Assembly (NCBI GenBank): GCA_964477445.1
Contig: CAYZED010000020.1
Coordinates: forward strand, 1-51,926
Reading direction: 5' to 3'
DNA length: 51,926 bases
Source of the DNA: CAYZED01 sp964477445
GTDB lineage: Bacteria > Bacillota > Clostridia > Lutisporales > Lutisporaceae
Positions 25,836 through 32,662 of this stretch are shown here, piece by piece. The notes under the pieces are model-generated. The model was not told the origin of the DNA and searched no databases. It worked only from the letters and a program-made list of their open reading frames with translations. Each line of letters begins with the position of its first letter. Position 1 is the stretch's first letter. Made by a program: the position numbers and the translations under genes.

Positions 25836-26009
25836 TTAGTGCAGCTGCATTTTTAATTTTAAAACTATATTCTTCAGCTCTTCCATTACCATATATTTCT
25901 TCTGTGTGTAGAGCTTTTTCCCGTTTAGCCGACTCACATATTTTATTTTATATTTCTTATCAAAAATCCTCTCATATTCTCGAGGATTCTTCCTGAGCTC
26001 GCTCTCCAT
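25836..26009 (-). CDS. Small basic protein of 57 residues upstream of helD
   Basis: ATG at 26009 follows GGAGGTGGCTT, a strong ribosome binding site, and the frame runs to TAA at 25836. The product starts MESELRKNPREYERIFDKKY and continues KIKYVSRLNGKKLYTQKKY, then a C-terminal helix (MVMEELKNIVLKLKMQLH). It is rich in Lys, Arg and Tyr. A TTGACA-N17-TAGCAT promoter lies 30-60 bases upstream. No family is recognised. The gene ends four bases before the hairpin ahead of helD, so it may be a small regulator or leader gene of helD, or just a small cytoplasmic protein. Confidence 0.65.
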   Translation of the reverse strand: MESELRKNPREYERIFDKKYKIKYVSRLNGKKLYTQKKYMVMEELKNIVLKLKMQLH

Positions 26010-26039
26010 AAGCCACCTCCAATTCTCCTGAACATTTTA

Positions 26040-26068
26040 ATGCTATCACTTTAAGGTGTTATTGTCAA
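26040..26068 (-). promoter_or_regulatory. Sigma-70-type promoter for the small ORF and helD
   Basis: On the minus strand a perfect TTGACA (26068-26063) and TAGCAT (26045-26040) are 17 bases apart. The expected start lies just before the small ORF's ribosome binding site. Confidence 0.65.
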
Positions 26069-26082
26069 GAAAGCGAGTTTTT

Positions 26083-26961
26083 TTAAAACCTTCCACTCGA
26101 GCCACCGCCGCCGCTAGAACCTCCACCTCCACTTGAACCTCCGCCGCCCGAGCCTCCAAAGCCACCACCTCGTCCACCTCTGTTCATTCTTATTATCAAT
26201 ATCAATACGTTAAATATTCCTCTCCACATGGCTCTATTACTCCAATATCTGCTTCTCCAATTAATTAAAGATAGAATAAATGGTGTAAAAAAAATAAGCA
26301 GAATCATACCAAGCGCAAACATGCCTTGAAAATCACTATAATTATTCGGTGCCGGGGTAGTAACATTTTCATTATAGTTATTTCCAATATCCGAATTTGA
26401 ATCTGTTGGGTTGTTTGCAAGTCCTCTTGCTGTATACAAAATATCTCTATATTCGATCAATGTTCCTTTGAAAAATCCTGCATAATCTCCACTTTTCAAA
26501 TTTGAGACGTAGTTATTCATAACTCGACTAGTTTGAATATCTGTTATATCCCCTTCAATACCAAGCCCAGTATGCGTCCTATATGCCCTATCTTCAACCG
26601 ATACAATAATTAATATTCCATCGTCTCTCTTAACATCTCCTATAGCCCATTTTGTGAAAAGCTTCTGCGAATAATCTTCAATGGGTTCACCTTCCAGTGA
26701 ATTAACTGTTACACATACTATTTGAACTCCAATATCACTGTAAATTTTTTCGGCTTCATTCAAAATCAGCGCCTTGTCGTTTTCTGAAATCACACCTGCA
26801 AAATCGTTTATGTAGAACTCCTTAGTATAATCAGGGATAACTGGCACAGCTTTCGATTCAGCGAATACCTTAATTGGTATAATAATCTGCACTAAAAATA
26901 TTAGGAGAATAAGAAACAATATTAACGATGGGTTTATGGATTTCTTTTTAAAAATGTTCAT
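26083..26961 (-). CDS. TPM-domain membrane protein with Gly/Ser-rich tail (YgcG-like)
   Basis: 292 residues. A signal peptide (LILFLILLIFLVQIIIPIKVFAES) is followed by a TPM domain (about 40-175): FYINDFAGVISENDK, VQIVCVTVNSL, YSQKLFTKWAIGDVKRDDGILIIVSV, and GLGIEGDITD. A second membrane segment (about 215-235) precedes an Arg/Trp region and a tail of Gly and Ser ending GGSSGRF. TPM domains in some organisms have acid-phosphatase or chaperone-like roles, but function in bacteria is unsettled. It is the last gene of a lemA-Gly-rich-TPM-TPM operon and is a clear paralogue of the next gene upstream. Confidence 0.88.
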   Translation of the reverse strand: MNIFKKKSINPSLILFLILLIFLVQIIIPIKVFAESKAVPVIPDYTKEFYINDFAGVISENDKALILNEAEKIYSDIGVQIVCVTVNSLEGEPIEDYSQKLFTKWAIGDVKRDDGILIIVSVEDRAYRTHTGLGIEGDITDIQTSRVMNNYVSNLKSGDYAGFFKGTLIEYRDILYTARGLANNPTDSNSDIGNNYNENVTTPAPNNYSDFQGMFALGMILLIFFTPFILSLINWRSRYWSNRAMWRGIFNVLILIIRMNRGGRGGGFGGSGGGGSSGGGGSSGGGGSSGRF

Positions 26962-27003
26962 TTCTTCTCTCCAGACTCAATAATTTTAATAATATATAGA
27001 AAA

Positions 27004-28026
27004 CTAAAAACTTCCCGACGAACCTCCGCCGCCGCTGGCGCCACCGCCACCGCTAGTTCCACCTCCGCCTCGCGAACCGCCTCCATGAGAGCCTCCGCCA
27101 TGTGATCCACCACCAAAGTTGCCTCCGAAACTACTGCTTGAACCACCACCATGAGGTGAATTATGATTGCCAAAATTTGAGTTGTTGTTCATATTGTTCA
27201 TGTTGTTTAGATTGTTCATGTTGTTTAAGTTGTTATGGTTATTGTTTGATGGGTAACGTGGTCCATAAAAACCTCTCATACCGTTCCCTCTACTTCGCCC
27301 AAAAATCGATGCAATAATTACAAAAAACACAAATCCAAAGAAAATTAAAGCTATAATATTCATAAATCCAAATGACATTTGATCTACGTACATTGGTTGC
27401 GAAGATTGATTTTCGTAAATTATATTATTATCTATCGAGTTATTATCAATAGGTGCATTCTCTACAAGTTGCCCTGATATATTAGCATTGTTTCTATTCG
27501 CTAAGAGTCCTTCATATTCGTTTAATGTCCCTTTGAAAAATCCGGCATAATCTCCACTTTTCAGATTAGAAACATAATTACCCATTATTCTACTAGTTTG
27601 AATATCAGTTATATCTCCTTCAACGCCCAGCCCTGTCTGTGTTCTGAATTTTCGATCTTCTACTGAAACTATTATTAAAACTCCATCATCTCGTTTAGCG
27701 TCGCCAATTCCCCATTTTGTGAATAACTTTTGAGAATAATCCTCAATGGTTTCTCCATCTAATGAATTAATAGTTACACAAACTATTTGGGTCCTAGTAT
27801 CCGAATTAATTCTTTTTGAAATATCTAAAATATCCATTTCATCCTGATCTTGAATAACATTTGCAAAATCATTTATATAAAAATTCGAGGTTGATTCTGG
27901 AATATTTGGAACAAGTTTTTCAACACCAAAAGCTGAAAGCGATATAAACGCCTGTACAAAAACAAACAGGAATGTAATCACCGCAAATAAATATATATTA
28001 TTCAGTCTTTTTTTATTTTTTACCAT
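27004..28026 (-). CDS. TPM-domain membrane protein, paralogue of the 26083 gene
   Basis: 340 residues. N-terminal signal (IYLFAVITFLFVFVQAFISLSAFG), TPM domain (FYINDFANVIQDQDE, YSQKLFTKWGIGDAKRDDGVLIIVSV, GLGVEGDITD), a membrane helix (IIALIFFGFVFFVIIASIFG), then Asn-Met repeats (NNLNNMNNLNNMNNMNN) and a Gly/Ser tail ending GGGSSGSF. The TPM part matches the downstream paralogue in most positions, while the linkers differ, so this is an old tandem duplication. LemA and TPM genes are very often paired. The ATG follows GGGAGGTTCATAA. It follows the Gly-rich membrane protein by 25 bases. Confidence 0.88.
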   Translation of the reverse strand: MVKNKKRLNNIYLFAVITFLFVFVQAFISLSAFGVEKLVPNIPESTSNFYINDFANVIQDQDEMDILDISKRINSDTRTQIVCVTINSLDGETIEDYSQKLFTKWGIGDAKRDDGVLIIVSVEDRKFRTQTGLGVEGDITDIQTSRIMGNYVSNLKSGDYAGFFKGTLNEYEGLLANRNNANISGQLVENAPIDNNSIDNNIIYENQSSQPMYVDQMSFGFMNIIALIFFGFVFFVIIASIFGRSRGNGMRGFYGPRYPSNNNHNNLNNMNNLNNMNNMNNNSNFGNHNSPHGGGSSSSFGGNFGGGSHGGGSHGGGSRGGGGTSGGGGASGGGGSSGSF

Positions 28027-28051
28027 TTATGAACCTCCCTTATGCAAATGA

Positions 28052-28483
28052 TTAGTAATCTCCAGATGATCCTCCACCGCCGGAATCACCGCCGCCACCG
28101 AAGTCACTGTCTCCAAAGTCGCCACCACCGAAGTCGCCGCTGCCGAAGTCGCCGCTGCCGAAGTCGTCGCCTCCAAAGTTCCCACCATTTAATCCATCAT
28201 TATCGATAGTTCTATTATCATTCAAATCGTGAATTATTTCATTTACAATAATGCCACCGACAATTCCATTCATCAAATTTTCGGATTGCCTGTTGTCATA
28301 ATTATCAACTCCATTATTGAAATTATTATTGAAATTTCTATTATACTGATCAGAACCCCGTCTGTACATTTGATTCCTTGCGCCATTGATCATAATTCTA
28401 ATTATTGAAATAAAGAAAAAGACTGCTATTACTGCCAAAATGAATCTGCCAAAAGCGAATATTAAACCAAGAATAAATCCCAT
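28052..28483 (-). CDS. Small membrane protein with Asn-rich middle and Gly/Asp-rich tail
   Basis: 143 residues. One N-terminal membrane helix (LIFAFGRFILAVIAVFFFIS), an Asn/Arg-rich middle (NRNFNNNFNNGVDNYDN), and a repetitive GDFGGGDFG-type tail ending GGGGSSGDY. It has no TPM domain, but its last residues resemble the tails of the two TPM proteins in the same operon. The ATG follows GAGGGGAAAA. No family is recognised; role unknown, probably a partner of LemA/TPM proteins at the membrane. Confidence 0.75.
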   Translation of the reverse strand: MGFILGLIFAFGRFILAVIAVFFFISIIRIMINGARNQMYRRGSDQYNRNFNNNFNNGVDNYDNRQSENLMNGIVGGIIVNEIIHDLNDNRTIDNDGLNGGNFGGDDFGSGDFGSGDFGGGDFGDSDFGGGGDSGGGGSSGDY

Positions 28484-28537
28484 TTTTCCCCTCCGATTTC
28501 TTTAGGCCAACTCCTATAAAACAAGCGCACTATCAAT

Positions 28538-28584
28538 TGGTTAGTTTTTCATGAATCCTATGGTTAGTTTTTCAATGAATCCTA
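28538..28584. repeat. Tandem duplication of 23/24 bp at the lemA stop codon
   Basis: TGGTTAGTTTTTCATGAATCCTA (28538-28560) is followed at once by a copy with one extra A (28561-28584). The second copy includes the lemA stop codon. Confidence 0.9.
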
Positions 28585-29175
28585 CTTATTAAAATCAACT
28601 GTTGGTACATTTTCTGCTCCACTTTGACTTTGAATATACGGATATTTATCAAGACCAGCCATACTAGCAATCAAGTTAACAAACGGTGCTCTGATTTTTT
28701 TGTTATAAACATTAACTACTTCATTGTAATTTTGTCTTGCTACAGAAATTCTGTTTTCTGATCCTTCTAAAGTAATTCTTAGATCTGAGAAGGCTTGATC
28801 TTGTTTTAAGACTGGATAATTTTCTTGGAGTACTAACATTTTTCCCATTGCTATCGTTAATGAATTATTCGCATCAATACTCTTTTGCATTTGGTCTGAT
28901 GTCACTTTCCCACTGTAATTAGCCGATTGGACCTGAGATCTCGCTTCAGCGATCTTTGTGAATATCTCATTTTCAGATTTTGCTTGTTGCTTAACTACCG
29001 CAACCATATTAGGTACAAGATCTACTCTGCGTTGATACTGAGCTTGCAAATTACCCCATGAAGCTTGTACATCCTCGTCAAGATTGTTCAAAGTTGTGAA
29101 ATTCCCAATAGCCCAGACCACAACTAATGCTCCAACGACTGCTAAAATTAATAACCAAAGTCTATTCTTGTTCAT
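28582..29175 (-). CDS. LemA family membrane protein
   Basis: About 197 residues from the ATG at 29175, which follows GAGGAGAAGAAAA. One N-terminal membrane helix (LWLLILAVVGALVVVWAIGNF) precedes a long helical domain with the LemA signature: NLDEDVQASWGNLQAQYQRR-VDLVPNMV, ENYPVLKQDQAFSDL, and ENRISVARQNYNEVVNVYN. LemA proteins are anchored with most of the chain outside or in the cytoplasm depending on species; function unknown. It heads the operon with the Gly-rich protein and two TPM proteins, a common pairing. Confidence 0.93.
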   Translation of the reverse strand: MNKNRLWLLILAVVGALVVVWAIGNFTTLNNLDEDVQASWGNLQAQYQRRVDLVPNMVAVVKQQAKSENEIFTKIAEARSQVQSANYSGKVTSDQMQKSIDANNSLTIAMGKMLVLQENYPVLKQDQAFSDLRITLEGSENRISVARQNYNEVVNVYNKKIRAPFVNLIASMAGLDKYPYIQSQSGAENVPTVDFNK

Positions 29176-29300
29176 TTTTCTTCTCCTCATATTCTTCTCA
29201 TATTCTTCTCAAAATCATTCTTTAAGATCTTTTTAATAGATTTTTTTACTTCTCTTTTCTAAGTCAAGTTTTCAAATTTAAGTTGATTCAAAGTCTCATA

Positions 29301-29966
29301 CTAGTTTACGTTTATATATATAATATGTCTGTTAATTTCAGTATTTAAACTATCAGTATTTAATCCAGCCTCAATTAATGGCTTGAGATTAAGTACCCAA
29401 TAAAGGTTTTCACCTATGCCATTAAATTTCTTATCCCACTCAAACATAAAACTATCTCCAAATTCTATCCCAAATCTATCTGTATCTTTATGATACATAA
29501 TATAATTTCTGTTATTCTTAATCAAAAAAAACAAAAAGTCAGACATCTTAATATTTTTTTTCAAATTAGAAATCTCGCTAAGAGGGAAGTCTTTAAGTAA
29601 TCTATGAACAAAAAGAGTATTCGTATTCGGTTCATAACTAATTACATTAGATTGAAGCCTCGAAACATTTAATCCTGCTGCAATAAAAGGAGCCGCATCT
29701 ATGCGCATCCAGATTTTTATACCCGTTATGTTTTCCAACTGCTCGTTACTAATATAGTCAACACCGAATCCATTTGATTCTCCTGAATATATATCCCATG
29801 TTTTTAAGCTATTTTTTTCAATTAGTCTGGCTTTTTCATCCGCGGCAATTGCGAAAGATTTTATTCCATATTTTAGAACCACATCAAGAAAACCAAAATT
29901 AAACACCTCAAACAAAAGCGCGCATAAGGTAATAATAACCATCACGCCAATAATTGTTTTTTTCAT
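29301..29966 (-). CDS. Exported protein of unknown function with internal repeat
   Basis: About 221 residues from the ATG at 29966, which follows GAGGAGTAAAAATC. An N-terminal hydrophobic segment (IIGVMVIITLCALLFEVFNFG) suggests export or anchoring. No family is recognised. The chain has two similar stretches: DAAPFIAAGLNVSRLQSNVI near the middle and NLKPLIEAGLNTDSLNTEI near the C-terminus. Both follow a Trp-containing strand, so the protein looks like two copies of one module. It lies between copA and the lemA operon on the same strand. Confidence 0.75.
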   Translation of the reverse strand: MKKTIIGVMVIITLCALLFEVFNFGFLDVVLKYGIKSFAIAADEKARLIEKNSLKTWDIYSGESNGFGVDYISNEQLENITGIKIWMRIDAAPFIAAGLNVSRLQSNVISYEPNTNTLFVHRLLKDFPLSEISNLKKNIKMSDFLFFLIKNNRNYIMYHKDTDRFGIEFGDSFMFEWDKKFNGIGENLYWVLNLKPLIEAGLNTDSLNTEINRHIIYINVN

Positions 29967-30036
29967 GATTTTTACTCCTCTAATTCTATTTTGCATTATA
30001 TGGTAACATGTTTTTTTGAAAATGTCTTTTTAACTT

Positions 30037-32376
30037 CTATATTTTTATGAATCTAAGTCTTAAAGCATTAGTGACAACTGATACTGAGCTCATCGACATT
30101 GCTGCGGCTGCAATCATTGGGTTTAGTTTTGGACCGCCAAATGCAAACAACAATCCAGCTGCTATTGGTATCCCTATAATATTGTAAAAGAATGCCCAAA
30201 ACAAGTTTTGTTTTATATTTCTAACTGTGGCTTTCGAGAGTTTTATGGCCTCTGAAACACCTTCCACACTACTTCTCATTAACACAATATCCGCTGACTC
30301 CACCGCAACATCCGTTCCTGTACCTATTGCTATGCCTAAGTCCGCTTGAACCAATGCTGGTGCGTCATTTATCCCATCACCCACCATAGCTACACGCCTT
30401 CCTGTCTGTTGAATTTTTTTTATTTCGTTTATTTTATCAGACGGCAAAACATCAGAAATCACCGTGTCTACATTTACTAGTCGACCTATAGCTTCTGCGG
30501 TTTTTTTCCCATCCCCAGTTAATATCGCTACCTTAAGCCCCATTTTGTGTAATTCTTTTATTGCGTTAACACTATCAGGTCTGATTTTGTCTGCAATAGC
30601 GATTATGCCAATCAATTTGAAAGTATCTGCCTTTTCTAAAACATCTTTGACTGCAATAAATACAATGGTTTTTCCATCATTTTCAAAACTTTCGATATTA
30701 TTATCAATTTCTTCCACGCTAATATTTTCTATATTATCAAAGACGATTCCGTTTTCCTTCATCAATCTTTTGTTTCCAATTAATACCGAATTGCCTTTGT
30801 ATTCGGCTATAACTCCATTCCCAGGCAATGCTTTGAAATTACTAACAGAATCCCTATTTTCAATATCATTTATAGCAGGGCACGATGCTAATGCTTCAGC
30901 ATTTTTCTTAACTATTGCATTTGCTAAAGGGTGCTCGCTATATTTTTCTAGTTCAGCGGCTAATTCCAATACTTCATCAATTTTATAACCTTCTAATGGA
31001 ATTACATCCGTTACATCTGGTTTCCCATATGTGAGCGTTCCCGTTTTATCAAAAACAACTGTATTGATTTTATGAGCTATTTCTAAGGATTCGCCGCCCT
31101 TTATTAGAATTCCCATCTCAGCTCCCCTACCTGTCCCAACCATAATCGCTGTCGGGGTTGCAAGACCTAATGCACATGGACATGCAATGACCATAACTGC
31201 AATAAATATCTGAACAGAGAACGCTGGACTTTGACCACTAAAAAACCAGATTAATGATGTAAGAAGTGCTATACCTGTGACAATAGGCACAAAATATCCT
31301 GATACAATGTCTGCTAGTCTAGCAATCGGCGCTTTATTTCCTTGTGCTTGTTCAACAAGATTTATTATTTGGGATAAAACCGTATCTCTTCCGATTTTTA
31401 AGGCTTTAAATGTTAGTGTTCCTGCCTTATTAATACTCGCACCGACAACAATATCGCCAATGTTTTTTTCTACAGGCATACTCTCACCCGTCAACATTGA
31501 TTCATCTACTGAAGATGTTCCTTCAACCACAATTCCGTCTGCTGCCATTTTTTCACCTGGTTTGACAAGAACTAAATCATTAAGTTGAACCGCCTCGGCA
31601 TCAATGGTTACTTGTTTCCCATTTCTAATTACTGTCGCAGTTTTTGGCGTTAGGTTCATTAACTTCTTAATCGCTAATGAAGTCTTTCCTTTAGATACAG
31701 CCTCAAAATTCTTCCCTAACATTATTAAAGTGATAATAACCGCAGCGGTCTCGAAATAAAATTCGTCGACTGCAGCAAAATCACCACTCCAAATCCTAAT
31801 CAAGCTTAATCCACTATATAAGATTGCAGCTGAAGTTCCTAGCGCAATAAGGGTATCCATATTAGGACTACCATGAAATAGTGTTTTAAAACCATTTATA
31901 TAAAAGTTTCGTCCATTAAATATTACAGGCAAAGTTAAAGCTAACAAAATCAATCCATAAACAAGAGGAAATTGCATTGGTTTCATGAAATCAAAAACTG
32001 GCCAATTTAGCCAAGGTATCATAGGTCCCATTGCTAGATAAACTAATGGAATCGTAAAAACCGCTGATACCCAAAACTTAATCCACATTTTATTTAAATC
32101 TTTTTCAGATTCTGCTTCAGCTTCTTCTGTCTTCTTGCCTGAACTAGATTTTTTCATATTTTGATTTTCTAAGAAAGCTCCATAGCCAGTTTTCTCAACT
32201 TTTTTTATTATGTCTTCGATTTTAACTTTGTTTTCATCGTATTCAACTGTTAATTTTTCGGTCGCTAAATTAACATTCGCAAGTTTTATACCCTCGAGTT
32301 TACCAAGAACTCTTTCAATGGCTGCAGAGCATGCCGCACATGACATTCCCGTTATCCTAAATGTACTTTTTTTCAT
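30037..32376 (-). CDS. copA: Copper-translocating P1B-type ATPase
   Basis: 779 residues. One N-terminal heavy-metal domain with GMSCAACSAAIE (M-x-C-x-x-C), eight predicted membrane helices, the transport motif CPCALGLATPT, the actuator loop MLTGESMPVEK, the phosphorylation site VVFDKTGTLTYGKP, SEHPLANAIV (HP motif) and GDGINDAPALVQADLGIAIG. C-terminal NPMIAAAAMSMSSVSVVTNALR completes the CPx/NALRL Cu(I) signature. It exports Cu(I) with ATP. No CsoR or copper chaperone gene is adjacent. The ATG follows AGAGGGTTGAATT, about 80 bases after an extended -10 promoter. Confidence 0.95.
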   Translation of the reverse strand: MKKSTFRITGMSCAACSAAIERVLGKLEGIKLANVNLATEKLTVEYDENKVKIEDIIKKVEKTGYGAFLENQNMKKSSSGKKTEEAEAESEKDLNKMWIKFWVSAVFTIPLVYLAMGPMIPWLNWPVFDFMKPMQFPLVYGLILLALTLPVIFNGRNFYINGFKTLFHGSPNMDTLIALGTSAAILYSGLSLIRIWSGDFAAVDEFYFETAAVIITLIMLGKNFEAVSKGKTSLAIKKLMNLTPKTATVIRNGKQVTIDAEAVQLNDLVLVKPGEKMAADGIVVEGTSSVDESMLTGESMPVEKNIGDIVVGASINKAGTLTFKALKIGRDTVLSQIINLVEQAQGNKAPIARLADIVSGYFVPIVTGIALLTSLIWFFSGQSPAFSVQIFIAVMVIACPCALGLATPTAIMVGTGRGAEMGILIKGGESLEIAHKINTVVFDKTGTLTYGKPDVTDVIPLEGYKIDEVLELAAELEKYSEHPLANAIVKKNAEALASCPAINDIENRDSVSNFKALPGNGVIAEYKGNSVLIGNKRLMKENGIVFDNIENISVEEIDNNIESFENDGKTIVFIAVKDVLEKADTFKLIGIIAIADKIRPDSVNAIKELHKMGLKVAILTGDGKKTAEAIGRLVNVDTVISDVLPSDKINEIKKIQQTGRRVAMVGDGINDAPALVQADLGIAIGTGTDVAVESADIVLMRSSVEGVSEAIKLSKATVRNIKQNLFWAFFYNIIGIPIAAGLLFAFGGPKLNPMIAAAAMSMSSVSVVTNALRLRFIKI

Positions 32377-32453
32377 AATTCAACCCTCTAATTCGCGCAT
32401 ACTATTTATAAAGTGCTCTTCAATATTCAAAATTATCTACAACGTTAACTCTA

Positions 32454-32459
32454 ATTATA
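32454..32459 (-). promoter_or_regulatory. Extended -10 promoter element before copA
   Basis: The minus strand reads TGTTATAAT (TGnTATAAT) about 80 bases before the copA start and just after the upstream terminator. No clear -35 or copper-regulator palindrome is seen. Confidence 0.5.
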
Positions 32460-32475
32460 ACATATCTTAATACTC

Positions 32476-32502
32476 AAAAAAAAAGCGCTGGCCGAAGCCA
32501 GC
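32476..32502 (-). terminator. Strong Rho-independent terminator between leuS and copA
   Basis: GCTGGC-TTCG-GCCAGC on the minus strand is followed by GC and nine T residues. It ends transcripts from leuS and/or the candidate small RNA before the copA promoter. Confidence 0.88.
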
Positions 32503-32559
32503 AAAAAAAATATTGGAGTGTTGCATTTTGCGAGTAACTCGTTTTCAAGTTAGACTCAC
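32476..32559 (-). ncRNA. Candidate small RNA ending in a UUCG-loop terminator
   Basis: On the minus strand an RNA starting near 32559 would open with a hairpin: GTGAGT-CT-AACTTG, loop AAAA, CGAGTT-ACTCGC (12 bp with a two-base bulge, 32530-32559). A 27-base single strand follows, then a terminator with arms GCTGGC and GCCAGC, a TTCG loop (32487-32502) and nine T residues. A TTTACA-N17-TAAAAT promoter lies right upstream. Total length is about 84 bases. The terminator may also end leuS transcripts (leuS stop at 32663), and the RNA might simply be a copA leader. Confidence 0.5.
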
Positions 32560-32565
32560 AAGTAC

Positions 32566-32594
32566 ATTTTAATCTAAACTTAACATAATGTAAA
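32566..32594 (-). promoter_or_regulatory. Sigma-70-type promoter in the leuS-copA gap
   Basis: TTTACA (32594-32589) and TAAAAT (32571-32566) on the minus strand are 17 bases apart, downstream of the leuS stop and directly before the 12-bp hairpin. Confidence 0.55.
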
Positions 32595-32662
32595 TGAATT
32601 TTTTGTTGTTTGTGTACTGTATACAATGTTTAATATTTGTACATTGGCTTAAAATAATGTAG

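Noticed and set aside
25775..25996. Plus-strand frame of 73 codons
   Set aside because: Antisense to the 57-residue ORF, which has a strong ribosome binding site and promoter.
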